Source: Ramularia collo-cygni (taxonomy: Eukaryota > Ascomycota > Dothideomycetes > Mycosphaerellales > Mycosphaerellaceae). From it: a DNA stretch of 64,000 nucleotides. The stretch spans positions 1,525,377 to 1,589,376 of the forward strand of contig NW_019716258.1 in NCBI RefSeq assembly GCF_900074925.1, given 5' to 3'. The notes below the pieces were generated by a model. The model ran no database searches. It had not been told where the DNA came from and worked only from the letters and a program-made list of their open reading frames with translations. Each line of letters begins with the position of its first letter. Position 1 is the stretch's first letter. Shown piece after piece: positions 44,401 to 53,647 of this stretch. Both the position numbers and the translations under genes were made by a program.

Positions 44401-45504
44401 GACGCTGAGAGAAGCAATCGCAACATCTCTCCCTTGGAGCAGCTCGGTGCGGCTGTTAAAATGTCCGGTGTTTTGGAGCAAAGAAGGCAAAAGTCGCGTG
44501 AGACCGCCATCCAGTCGATCCTTGATGAGCCAAACTTTGATCTCACTTGTAGTGCTGAGCGTGTACAACAGGTTTCGGGAGTCGTCGATGGCGATTTGCC
44601 TGAAAGTCTTGGCTTGTTCCCGGGACCCAAAAATGTAGCCCACGGCGGCGATATTGTCCGAGAGGAAGTTTGTCGATGACTTGGTGTGACAGATACGACT
44701 ACATCTACCTCTAAACCAGCCTTCGTCCTGTTGGTAGTGGAACTCGTATATGTCGTCTGATGTGGTTCCGGAGAAGAAGATGCGCCCGCTCTTCCTCGAG
44801 CATTCCACGATATTGACCGCGAGCCCTCTGATGGGAATCTGCATCCTCGTGTCGTACAGCGCGACTGTTTGTGCACCGGTGGGAGTGGTTGGGGTGGCAA
44901 CTCCAAGCAACAGCATCGTTTCTGCTGTGCAAATCACAATCATGTGCTTGATGTCGGCAACAAAGACTCCCGGCTTGGGTGTGACCAATTGGACACTGGT
45001 GATGGGATGCGTACACTCTTCGAAGCCGATAATCTCTGGGTTCGGATGGGAATAATCCCAGAGGTAGAGGCAGTTGTCCACTGCAACCCATCCATGGCCC
45101 AATGGAGGGAAGATGCCCAGGGTCATGCCCATTCCCGCCAGTCCGACCTGCTCCATCAATCTTGGCGGAAGATCATGATTCTTCAGCCTCTGGAATGGTA
45201 GCCACGCCGGACTTGTGGGCAGCTCATATTCTCCGCTTGTACCTTGGGTCACGTACGACTCGAGCTCTGGAAATCGCTCCTCTCCTGCCAGAGTGTCGTT
45301 GATGGTGCGAGCTGCACGCTCCACGGGCGCTGTGGTCTGTGTGCTAATCGTACTGGCCGCGGTCTCGGTTGGCGCTTGCGGTTGGTTCTGGCGCAAAGTC
45401 GCGGCATTGTTGAAGAAGATGGTAGAGCCCTGCGGAGGCGCCGGTGTGTTCATAAAGGCGCCGGGCAATGGGCGCTGCGGCGTCGCCGGGGCTGCAGCTG
45501 CCAT
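41413..45504 (-). CDS. NUP170: Nucleoporin Nup157/170 (NUP155 family)
   Basis: Single exon of 1,363 aa, the normal size for this scaffold nucleoporin of the nuclear pore inner ring. The N-terminal half is a beta-propeller (Nucleoporin_N): YVTQGTSGEYELPTSPAWLP, GMTLGIFPPLGHGWVAVDNC, then YTLSTTSEIKVWLI. The C-terminal half is an alpha-solenoid with the Nup170-type block FGLAWVAVDN-like ends replaced by long helices such as LVDGRYTLAVRRRNEAYTLI. The start has the usual Ala/Pro-rich unstructured leader with TPQRP. One N at 41484 near the C-terminus. It shares a 410-bp divergent promoter with AIM41. Confidence 0.93.
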   Translation of the reverse strand: MAAAAPATPQRPLPGAFMNTPAPPQGSTIFFNNAATLRQNQPQAPTETAASTISTQTTAPVERAARTINDTLAGEERFPELESYVTQGTSGEYELPTSPAWLPFQRLKNHDLPPRLMEQVGLAGMGMTLGIFPPLGHGWVAVDNCLYLWDYSHPNPEIIGFEECTHPITSVQLVTPKPGVFVADIKHMIVICTAETMLLLGVATPTTPTGAQTVALYDTRMQIPIRGLAVNIVECSRKSGRIFFSGTTSDDIYEFHYQQDEGWFRGRCSRICHTKSSTNFLSDNIAAVGYIFGSREQAKTFRQIAIDDSRNLLYTLSTTSEIKVWLIKDRLDGGLTRLLPSLLQNTGHFNSRTELLQGRDVAIASLSVIPATEARKVSMMATTNTGCRLYLSVTRGYGYQADAQNPPTSIQILHIRFPPTDPHAPRAPIQQNQTAVGAYNPSGQGDSSSRYLTPTTNATRFPPGYWMATGPNPDGTTTPKLFCAAFDSARLKNPQDTAQLKDRFAEYGQWIDLPDGFEQILTMNDDFAAAGEPTGFGNELAVQFDKTSSEFAIVTSSGIQTIRRRRLVDIFASIMKYGSSDDEGLEGDIKRFVRTYGRGETAATALAVACGQGVDVADSRVANVTDPEVIEKARKAFIEHGGKADYNANAVIDQTAAPIDSVRPSPRHEGMALYISRIVRSIWKATIIQETVVPGVGVQMVPTITLEKLRSVQLNLNSLRDFLDRNRSFIEGLAGPEALSRVSSRQEEIALQGEHRAMNSLLELIRSITEGISFVLVLFDERIEEILALLQEDSKQKARELTFEGLFVSPTGRDLAKELVKAIVNRNIANGSNVDTVAEALRRRCGSFCSADDVVIFKAQEQVKRASEANSTETGRALLNESHRLFATVASSLSYEHLRWATERYVEMEFFAGAISLCLTVATEKDKSKRALAWLRDDRPEPDARKEAFDSRSECYNLIFATIEALDRTTADQPELVDGRYTLAVRRRNEAYTLIDDSDDLVFLTCLYDWYVERLQQPDRLLKIENPYVVEYLRKRSQDSRGHADLLWRYFAHYNDYLQSASTQLEIAQSHFEISLEDRIGYLSRARTNASTRQTAITDSRQTKQKLLREVSDLLEIASVQDEILNRVRSDPRYSGEEARLVHIRALNSQILPVETLFNNFTDPGSYHDLCIMLYQVADHRNPADILASWQQLITQTSNEAPALYGTQRAPWEAVGAKVRELGRRLHAAPSTFPIQALLPMLERYAAETPSASQITQTWAVDIFLDLEIPHETLLPALEQIYYGNEHPFVGNRKKHIAAKIIYLLAEWMTASEMSGDRILFGSEENLSMVVDILAQLLRGXALDPPGQRQAEELAANINQAAR

Positions 45505-45914
45505 GTTGAATTGGAATGATTACCGACGCGGGTGGGGAGAAACGGCGAGGTTGTTGTTGGTGCCGGTGCAGCAGCGCATCACTCCGCGGTGTGAAAGAAG
45601 CCGTCTTCTGTCGATTATGGTGGGCGGATGATTCGTGTTCGTCGATGGAAGAAGATGACACCCTCCTCTTTTGGTCGTTCGTTATCCGTGATCCGTCCTT
45701 TTAAGAGAAATTTCCATTCACTTGGAGCTGTTTGCTGAAGATGTTGTTGGAAACAGAAACCAGGCCAGGAACATCCAAAGTTTAATCGCGAACGCGTTCC
45801 ACCAATCCTTGGGGGGGTCAGATGTGAAGAAATGACAAAATTTACGGAGCTATGTACCTTACCCTAAAGTCGTTTACCTTATGATCCCACCTTCTCCTGT
45901 TCTGCATCTCCAAC
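45505..45914. promoter_or_regulatory. Divergent promoter NUP170 / AIM41
   Basis: 410 bp between divergent starts. It holds ACGCGT at 45792-45797 (the MBF/MCB cell-cycle box in yeasts) and CCAAT at 45802-45806 (HAP/CBC site, often on mitochondrial genes). Both are exact motif matches; use is inferred. Confidence 0.45.
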
Positions 45915-46502
45915 ATGTCCCTCAACATCACCCGCTCTCTCGCGCGAAGTCGCATGATTCCATTTCTTCCCACCCGCAATGTCTGTCTGCAATGCCGCCG
46001 CACATACGCCACTCCAGTCCCCCCAACCCCGCCAGCGCCGCCTCTCCTGCTCAAGCTCAAAGGGGATCTCAAGACGGCGATGAAGGCCAAGGACACCAAC
46101 CGTCTCAATGTTCTCCGAACCCTCCTAGCCGAAGTGGCAAACTCCGCCAAAACATCAAATCCCATCAAGTCCGACTTGCAGCTGCTGTCTATATTGCGGA
46201 AACGCGCAGCAGCTGCGAAGAATGCCGGCGAGGAGGCCAAAGCAGCAGGTCGAGAGGACTTGGTGGAGAAGGAGAATCAGCAGGCGGCGGTCATGGAGGA
46301 GTATGCGGGGAGCGTGGAGACCCTTTCCGAGGAGCAAATCCGAGAAGCCGTCATTGCGGTGGTGGATGGGGTGCAGGGAGGCAGTGGGAGTAACATGGGC
46401 CAGGTACTGAAGAAGGTCATCGGTCCTGGAGGCAGTCTGGAAGGAAAGCCGGTGGATCGCGCAGAGGTCGCGAGGATTGTCAAGCAGGTCTTGGGGCAGT
46501 GA
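45915..46502 (+). CDS. AIM41: AIM41, mitochondrial YqeY/GatB-like protein
   Basis: 195 aa, single exon. The N-terminus is a mitochondrial presequence (Arg-rich, no acids: MSLNITRSLARSRMIP). The mature part matches the YqeY/Aim41 family, related to the tail domain of GatB amidotransferase: LKGDLKTAMKAKDTNRLNVL, the LRTLLAEV helix, then SEEQIREAVIAVV, NMGQVLKKVIG and a final VARIVKQVL. Fungal Aim41 is a small matrix protein of poorly defined role; a link to tRNA charging rests on homology to GatB only. Confidence 0.92.
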   Translation: MSLNITRSLARSRMIPFLPTRNVCLQCRRTYATPVPPTPPAPPLLLKLKGDLKTAMKAKDTNRLNVLRTLLAEVANSAKTSNPIKSDLQLLSILRKRAAAAKNAGEEAKAAGREDLVEKENQQAAVMEEYAGSVETLSEEQIREAVIAVVDGVQGGSGSNMGQVLKKVIGPGGSLEGKPVDRAEVARIVKQVLGQ

Positions 46503-46962
46503 TGGGATGTTCCAGGGTAGATCGAAAGATCACATGTGCATTGTGAGAACGACGACCCATCGATCGCGGATGAGACTGCATCGGGAGCATTCTGGATGCT
46601 CATATGAACGAATGCTGCACCGCGTCGGAAAACTTGTGGAGTCGATGTTATGGAACTATGGGGTGAACTGGCTCAATACACAGCCGCATCCTGGGTTCAA
46701 ACAACAGATAGCCTGTAGGATATTGTAAATGGCAATAGTAGATCACGAACAGTACCAAAATCCACGTCCCCATGTCCCCATGTCTCTCTTCCTCTTCCAC
46801 AAACATGACATCCACCCATACAGATGCCAAGAACAACAACCTCGTCGATCATCGAACCCATGCAAACTTCACCCTTTAAAACCTCCACGACCTCAACTTG
46901 CTGACCTTTCCTCATCTACCCCAACAAAAAACACCATCAACTCCAACTCCCACCCATCCAAA
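46503..46962. other. Intergenic, promoter of EXPERA gene
   Basis: 460 bp with pyrimidine-rich sequence towards the EXPERA start. No other gene recognised. Confidence 0.45.
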
Positions 46963-47688
46963 ATGTCCATCCTATCCCGTAAAAAAGATCTCCTCTACCT
47001 AACCTTCTTCCTAATCCACATCCCCGTAATGTTCTGTAAGAGCCCTCCTCCTCCTCCTCCTCCTCCCCATCCACTCTCTCCAAAAACTAACACCCTTTTT
47101 CCCCCAATGAAACAGGCGTGGACCTCACACCCCTCTACCCAGAATCCCTAAAGCCAACCTTCATGACCACCCTCCGAACCTGGTACATCCAAACCTACCG
47201 CGATCAATTCTTCGTCTCTCCTCCCGCCTGGTTCGATTTATACATGTACATGGAACTGCTCTACCACCTTCCCCTTTCCACCTGGGCGATAGGAGCTCTA
47301 CTACGCGGTAAGACATCCTTGAAAATCTCTCACGTGGGAAAGAAATCCTCATGTGACTAACAAGATCTCATAGATGACCCAAAAGTCCCCATCCACCTCC
47401 TAATCTACGCCGTACAAACCGCAATCACAACAGCAACTTGCATCGCAGATTTCCTCTCCTGGAACAATCTCAGCACCGACGAGAAGATGGGTCTGGGACA
47501 GCTCTATGGGCCTTATATTGCGCTTTGTAAGTCCTCTTCCTTCGTCATATCGTACAACGCCAGTCACATCTAACTTCTTCCTCTTCTTCTTCTTTCCAGC
47601 GATCTTCATGGGTGTAGACATGTACTCACGTCTGGTCTCAAGATTAGGCGGTGGGAAAGCTGCAAACCCATCCAAGAAGACGAAATGA
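46963..47688 (+). CDS. EXPERA-domain membrane protein (TMEM97/sigma-2 receptor-like)
   Basis: Four exons (46963-47035, 47116-47307, 47374-47526, 47600-47688) total 507 bp, giving 168 aa. Every junction is phase 1 with GTAAGA/GTAAGA/GTAAGT donors. The layout is four hydrophobic segments: DLLYLTFFLIHIPVMFCVDL, FDLYMYMELLYHLPLSTWAI, VPIHLLIYAVQTAITTATCI and YGPYIALSIFMGVDM, matching the EXPERA fold (TMEM97, EBP). The C-terminus is Lys-rich (KKTK), like an ER retrieval signal. TMEM97 relatives act in the ER in sterol handling; that role is by homology. Intron 1 contains a run of CCT triplets (about 47045-47068). Confidence 0.85.
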
Positions 47689-48050
47689 ACTACGGAGGTG
47701 TAACCTTCACCGTATGCTCCTATGCTACGACTTATCTTACCGCAAACGATCGAGTCACTTGCGGCGAGCAAAAACTGAGTAGAGGTGTCCCGAAAATCGC
47801 AAATTATGGACAAGCGAGAGCCCCATTGCGAGATTCGTCCAAAGTCCATCCATCCCTTCCGCTTCTCCTCTCAAGCGACAGTCTCACTCCAGCCATGTTA
47901 ACCTCCCACGCCCTGCGAGACCTGAGAGTATCAAAAATTCGAAAATACGCCGCTGTGCCCTTCGCCAAAACTCCATCGCCCTTCATAACGCTCATAAATG
48001 CATCATTGCTCCGCCCATGATTGTCGTGCTTCAAATAGAGGGCTGTCCCA
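47689..48050. other. Convergent 3' spacer
   Basis: 362 bp between stop codons of convergent genes; nothing recognised. Confidence 0.5.
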
Positions 48051-51000
48051 CTACGAACTCTTTCGCCCTGCGAGAACATCCTCCCAGCGCTCCCGGTCTC
48101 GATGCTCCTTGTTCTCAACAGCGACTCCAACGCCATAAGCTACAGCGCTTGCACCTACACCAACTCCGAGCGCCCACCTAAGTCTGCTAACCCAGCCGCT
48201 GCCGTTACCCTTGAGTCTACGCAACAACTCAATCTCCTCCGCTGTCAGCTCGGAGCGTTGATATCCGCCACTCTTGCGGCCGGAGAATACCCGCTCCTCG
48301 CGATGTACACGTGCGCTTCGCTTGTTGTCGTGGTCTTTTCGCGAATCAAACATGTCGCCACGTCGAGACTGAATCGTACTCGGGCCATTGACAGCCGTGC
48401 CTGACTTCTTGTTTGGACAGCCAGGGGAGACGTAGCTCGGGGTACCTGGTGGAGTATATCTCGCCTTTGCGCCCTCGTTCGATGTTTCCGATATTGGCTC
48501 CACTAAAGAGGTGATTGGCTGCGCTTGCGTATCGTTTGACTTCACCGGGTCATGACCCACGAGAGAAGGCTTGAGATCGACGCGTTTTTTGAAGAGTAAC
48601 AAGTCTTTGGTGCCAAAGATGACTTGAAAGCCCTCCTTCTGTAACTCNGCAAAGTGAGGAACGAATCTGGCTGGTTGATATAGCTGCGACAGAGCATCCT
48701 GGATCGAGATGGGTGACTCGTGGGTGGTAAAGTTGGACGAGGTGGTCGCAGTGGAGAACATATCGTTACCAGAGTCGTATGCGAGGACTTTGTAAACGGG
48801 TGGATCTGCCCACTGAACATTCCAACTGACTGCATCCTTCTTCTTCTCAACGGCATCAACCTTCTTCTCTTCAACATACTTGGTCCACTCCTTCTCCCGC
48901 AGGGCATCTGCTTCTAACAGCTTGATGGTATCCTCTGGCTTGTACTTGTGCTTCTCAGCCATCTCCTTGTCGACTTTTGCTGAGAGCGGATCTGGGAAGG
49001 GATTCCTACCAGCATGGCTTTCTTGAATCTGACGATCCTGTTCGGCATAGTCTGCGAGCAACCTCTTAGTATCAACAGGCTTGTGCTCGAACTTCTCGGC
49101 CATCTCCTTGTCCACCTTTGCTGAAAGTGGATCCTGGAAGGGATTCCTCCCTTGGCGAGTCTCGTGAATCTGGCGGTCTTGTTCGGCCTGGTCTGCAAGC
49201 AGCTTGGCGGTATCCTCTGGCTTATTCTTGTAGTTGATAGCCATCTCCCTATCAATCCTGGCTGAATGGGAATCCACAACCGGACTTCTTCCAGCGCGTG
49301 ACTCGCTTATCTGACGGTCTTTCTCTGCCATCTCTCTCAGCAGGTTCTTGGTGTCCTCGTGTGTCGCTTCACGATAAGCGATGCCATGCTCCTTTGCAGA
49401 CTTGGCGAGCAACTTCTCAACAACGGGATCCCGCGAGGGAGTACTTGCGGAACTTGCGGAGATTTCTCGACCCTGTGGACTTGCAACGGGCGAATGCGTC
49501 GACTGCTTGTACCACTTGGAATTGTCCTTGGCAAATCGTGCCACGTTGGCAATGTCGAAATCGCCCTCTGCCTGGACGTGCTCTGGACCAGTGACCTTTG
49601 ATGCGTCCTTGCGCGCGTCCTTGGATGTGTCCTTGGCGCAGGCCTGTTGTAGTGCACGCTCCAACTCACGAATGCGCTCTACGTGCATCTCTGAATTGAT
49701 CGTGCTTTGTTCGTAAGACAGGTCCAGCTCTCTCTTCAATTCAATCACTTTTCGCTGGTNTCTGCTCTGCTTATCGGCGTTGGGATCGTAGGCGGGGACG
49801 GAGTGCTTGGCCTTGCTGCTATTCAAGCTCCCATAAACAGTCGGTGGCTTGAGTTTCACGTCCCGGTCCATGGTAGGATCGTTGTCGTATGGAGTACGCG
49901 CAAGTTCGTTAATCTTGTGGCCGTTTTCCTCGACCTTTCGCCCTCCCATGTACACTGTTGGCGGCTTGAATTTACCATCACTCTTGTCCATCGTAGGATC
50001 GTTGTCGTATGGAGTACGCGCAAGTGCATTAAGCTTGTGGCCATTCTCCTCCACTTTGCGTCCATCTTTGAAGACAGTCGGCGGCTTGAAGCGAGCAAAT
50101 CGATCGAGGGTTGGATCATTGTCAGCCGGTGTCCTCTCGTGCTCATCAATTACGCGACCGTTCTCTTCCACCTTGCGGCCGTGCATGTATACAGTGGGTG
50201 GTTTGAACCCCGCCGGCGTGTATGAAGGATCGTTGTCAGCAGGAAGCCTAGTAGGTTCATCGTTTGCGACGCCGCGGGTTCGTAGAACGCGGTTGGCTTG
50301 TAGCAACTCGGCCTGTTTATCCCAATCCCGCGGANCATGGCTCGATTGTATCCCTTCACCTGTTGACTCGTGTGCAGCGGAGTCATCGAAATCCTCGGGC
50401 TCTGGAATCTCCTTTGCCTGCATGCGATGTATTGCTGGCTGCAAGACTGCTGGCTTCTGTGGGCTCGCACGTGTGCTGTAGTGGGCACGATCTTGTCGAC
50501 CTCGCATCGAGGCTCGAACGTCTTCCGCTGTGAGAAGTTCAAGATCGCTTTCGGGAGCTTTGGTGATGGGTGAAGTCTTAGCTGGGCCTGCAGCCACGGA
50601 TGTGTTCAATAAAGACGGAAAGTACACAGAGGCCTTGTCTGTTTCGTTCACAGTCGTCGTTGGTACTCCAATAGGCTTACGAACTTCTTTCTGGGTCAGT
50701 TCCTTCAATCTGGACTCTGGGATCGATGGGAGTGCCTGAATGGCCTGGGCTGGGCTAATTGGCATGGGTTTCTGAACTCGGAGGACTTTTCGATTAGCGA
50801 TTGGATCGTACACCCAGGTTTTGGTCTCTCCAGAATTGGAGTCCCACTCCTGTCCGCGGGTATTGTTGGACTTGGAATCCCAGGCCGTGGATGCAGAATA
50901 TGAGTAGGTGGTCAGCTGGCCATTCGGAGTGTCAGCATCCACGTCACGCTCCTTCTTAGCTGGCTGTTCGGTCTTTACAGGCTCCGGTGTCTTCTTGGCC

Positions 51001-51608
51001 GCGGTATCTTTGGGCTTTATTTCTGCAGGAGCGTCAGCTTTTGCGGTCAGCTCTTCGCTGGTCCATCGCAGGATCGGGCTGAGGAGCGGGCTCCAGAATG
51101 GTTGGAAACGCTTCCCAAAGACGGCCTCGTATGGATCCTGCTCAATACGCTTCCGCATGCGTTCCATGTCTTCCTTCCACTTCTTCTNGGCTTCGGTCAG
51201 CTCGAACCCGTCTTCTCCATCAAGGCCTCGGTCATTCTTTCTATCGGCTTCAAGCTTGCGTGGATGATACTTGGGACCGCCAAAGTGACTCGCGAAGCGA
51301 ATGTGCTTTGCGTTGAAGAATGGTTGCTGAGCTGCATCCCAATCCCATCGACTCCGACGTCTCATTTTATCAATCTGCTTGGCTCTTGTCTTCAGCGAGC
51401 GAGAACGGTGGAAACGGTGGAACAAGGGATCGACGTGTGAGCTATAGTCGCCAGGACGTCGCCATCCCCAATGACTGCGAGATTGAGCAATATTGGTGGC
51501 GCTGGGACGGGTGAGACGAGTGCTGGTTGATGTCCGCATGCCGACGGTCGAGGACAATGATTGATGTCTCGCCGGGGGAAGGCCATGTTGGAGGTAGGAT
51601 GTCAACAT
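48051..51608 (-). CDS. Large repeat protein, probably mitochondrial, unknown function
   Basis: Single exon of 1,185 aa. The N-terminal 100 residues are Ser/Arg/His-rich with almost no acids, like a mitochondrial presequence. Two internal repeat arrays follow. Array 1 has three and a half units of 39-40 residues with core FKPPTV(Y/F)xxGRKVEENG and (Y/A)DNDPT. Array 2 has about three units of 47 residues with core PFxDPLSAKVDKEMAEK and AEQDRQI. A charged coiled-coil-prone linker lies between. Near the C-terminus come FGTKDLLLFKKR and one hydrophobic segment (ALGVGVGASAVAYGVGVAVE). I recognise no named domain; a membrane-tethered organelle scaffold is a guess. Ns at 48648, 49760, 50336 and 51188. 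Confidence 0.75.
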   Translation of the reverse strand: MLTSYLQHGLPPARHQSLSSTVGMRTSTSTRLTRPSATNIAQSRSHWGWRRPGDYSSHVDPLFHRFHRSRSLKTRAKQIDKMRRRSRWDWDAAQQPFFNAKHIRFASHFGGPKYHPRKLEADRKNDRGLDGEDGFELTEAXKKWKEDMERMRKRIEQDPYEAVFGKRFQPFWSPLLSPILRWTSEELTAKADAPAEIKPKDTAAKKTPEPVKTEQPAKKERDVDADTPNGQLTTYSYSASTAWDSKSNNTRGQEWDSNSGETKTWVYDPIANRKVLRVQKPMPISPAQAIQALPSIPESRLKELTQKEVRKPIGVPTTTVNETDKASVYFPSLLNTSVAAGPAKTSPITKAPESDLELLTAEDVRASMRGRQDRAHYSTRASPQKPAVLQPAIHRMQAKEIPEPEDFDDSAAHESTGEGIQSSHXPRDWDKQAELLQANRVLRTRGVANDEPTRLPADNDPSYTPAGFKPPTVYMHGRKVEENGRVIDEHERTPADNDPTLDRFARFKPPTVFKDGRKVEENGHKLNALARTPYDNDPTMDKSDGKFKPPTVYMGGRKVEENGHKINELARTPYDNDPTMDRDVKLKPPTVYGSLNSSKAKHSVPAYDPNADKQSRXQRKVIELKRELDLSYEQSTINSEMHVERIRELERALQQACAKDTSKDARKDASKVTGPEHVQAEGDFDIANVARFAKDNSKWYKQSTHSPVASPQGREISASSASTPSRDPVVEKLLAKSAKEHGIAYREATHEDTKNLLREMAEKDRQISESRAGRSPVVDSHSARIDREMAINYKNKPEDTAKLLADQAEQDRQIHETRQGRNPFQDPLSAKVDKEMAEKFEHKPVDTKRLLADYAEQDRQIQESHAGRNPFPDPLSAKVDKEMAEKHKYKPEDTIKLLEADALREKEWTKYVEEKKVDAVEKKKDAVSWNVQWADPPVYKVLAYDSGNDMFSTATTSSNFTTHESPISIQDALSQLYQPARFVPHFXELQKEGFQVIFGTKDLLLFKKRVDLKPSLVGHDPVKSNDTQAQPITSLVEPISETSNEGAKARYTPPGTPSYVSPGCPNKKSGTAVNGPSTIQSRRGDMFDSRKDHDNKRSARVHREERVFSGRKSGGYQRSELTAEEIELLRRLKGNGSGWVSRLRWALGVGVGASAVAYGVGVAVENKEHRDRERWEDVLAGRKSS
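48915..49335. repeat. Coding repeat array, about 3 units of 141 bp
   Basis: Tandem 141-bp (47-residue) units inside the large repeat protein. Each carries the core GRNPF(P/Q)DPLSAKVDKEM and AEQDRQI; the outermost copy is more diverged. The period keeps the frame, so array length can change without breaking the gene. Confidence 0.8.
49810..50265. repeat. Coding repeat array, about 3.5 units of 117-120 bp
   Basis: A second tandem array in the same gene. The two best copies (around 49865-49925 and 49985-50045) are nearly identical in DNA, both containing GTCGTATGGAGTACGCGCAA 120 bp apart, which points to recent duplication or gene conversion. Confidence 0.85.
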
Positions 51609-53647
51609 GGTGACTGGAGTGGAGTGGCGGGACGATGGGGCGAGAGGGATGAGTGAAGCCCTTCGCTACGTCCGCTTGGCCTGGTCAGCAGCTGTGACGA
51701 GGACGACGGTGGTGATTGATGGTCATCTGCCGGTGATTCCGCACGAGGTGTGGCATGCAATCAATACAAAGTATGAATTCAGTATCAAAGTAATAGCAGT
51801 GAATGAAACCTGCCAGGAGTCCTTTTTGATGACTCGATGATGTTGATGCGAAGAAGTTCAACTACAACTGCCGAAGAGTGGAGGGCGTACAGTAGTTGCC
51901 CAAGCTAGGTACCTAGGTGTTTTGGGAGAGCTTGGGCTGGGTCTCGTGCCTGCCCCGCGAACGCAACACGCTACCGACCTTAGCGCCGAGGTCGATAAGA
52001 TGAACCCTGCGAACGTCCGGGGTACCTCGCGCATGTGAAGGTGGGGGCGGATGTAAGATGAATACTCTACCATAACGGTGAACAGTTGACTTGATAGCGT
52101 CAGTTTCATGTTCCGCGTTGCAGATTCTGTAGATCTTGTCATTATGGTCTACGGAGTAGTGTTGTGCGAATGGAACTACGCACGATGTGAGCGGTACCTT
52201 TGGCGTTGCTTGCAGACGTTCAGATTCTGCCAACACACGCCCCGCAACTGTCCTTCCAGGATTCCACACTAGCAGTCTGCGAGAGTTTGTCGGTCAGCGC
52301 AACTACTTCACCGACTTTGTCCTGCTCATAATAATCCACACAGCACGAGTGCTAGGTACAATAGGCCATGTTGGAAGTGATACAGGCCGTTACCCCAACC
52401 CTAACGCTAGTCAAGATTCGACAATGCCCACCTCGCATCGCAGCACGAAGGCGAACGATTTGTTGCACATCGATACAAGNTGTATCATCAATTACCAACT
52501 AATGGAACTACCTTACACTAAGACTTACACAACGCGGTCTACATACAGGTAGCAGGTTATGGCGGCTCAGAACAGGCATGAGAAGCACTGGCCACATCGA
52601 AGCACCACGCTAGTGGTTTTCGTATCTATCCCCGCGTGCTGCNCCTGCATCACCTTTCCTCCTCCACCACTCACTTCATTGCAAAACCATCATCACCATC
52701 AAGGCGACGCTGGGATTGTCATCTCCGGCAAATCTGCAGCATCAGTCATCCGTCCAGGCGCCGGTGAAGCTGACAAGTTCGTCCTCCCTGGTTCGAAGCA
52801 CTTCTCTCTGCAATTGAGGCTCCGTCATTGCTACCAGACATGACAGTCAGCCAGTCTCATCGCGACGCATGAAGACTGTCGACTCACTGGATGTGGTTCC
52901 GAATGCGAAGCAATCTAGGCAAGAAAGTAACCACGCTTTGAGTGATTGCACAATCTTCTGCCGGGAGAAATGAATATTCACAATGGATGCTGCATGAATC
53001 TTGTGAGCTTCTCCTTTCCACTGCCGCTTCAATGGACTGCATACCCAGCGACTGTTACTGTTGGTAGGAGGTAATGTGGAGTTTTGCCCGTGTTGGTTGA
53101 TTTGCTGATATCGCAACTCGTCCACGATGCCATCAATATATACCGTTCTCTGGAATGGCTCGCCGCCAGCTCCATCACTCGATCATCTTTTCATGACGAT
53201 TTGTGTTGGCGGCGTGCACTCGAAAATCTGCGGAAGCCGCCATTTGCATTGATTGCAAAAGCACTTTCAGCAACACCTTTTGAAACACCAGAGGAGGAGA
53301 ATGTTCTCAGGTTTAGTACTTTTTTCTTCCCGTCATCCTGCTCATACATTCATTGCCAACAATCCATACGATACAACACACAATTTTCTTGCCGGTAGCA
53401 AGCGGAGCCCTCCCTCGCTATATTGAAGGATCAAGTTGGTGCCTCAGCTGCGCAGTCTAGCGAGTTAGCTGCATGAGAATTGATAAGCCTCCACCTCAGC
53501 CTCACCGGGCGTTTCTCAGCCTGGTCTCCCGCCTAACCTCTATAACCTTGATTGTCCTCCAACCCGGCTGCGCCGACTGTACACGAATATTCCGCTGGTC
53601 TGTCGACGCAGGTGTCTGACCAACCCAGCAGTTGCCATTGCCACCCA
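51609..53647. other. Long intergenic stretch upstream of C2H2 gene
   Basis: Two kilobases with no gene I can support. The largest frame (118 residues, minus, 51913-52269) has no known motif. Ns at 52480 and 52643. Long upstream regions are common for fungal regulators, so it may hold the promoter and leader of the C2H2 gene. Confidence 0.45.

Noticed and set aside
46690..46720. Possible tRNA T-arm (GGGTTCAAAC)
   Set aside because: No matching acceptor stem, anticodon arm or A box at the right spacing could be found by eye.
51913..52269. 118-residue minus-strand frame upstream of the C2H2 gene
   Set aside because: No family signature and overlapping frames of similar length on both strands.
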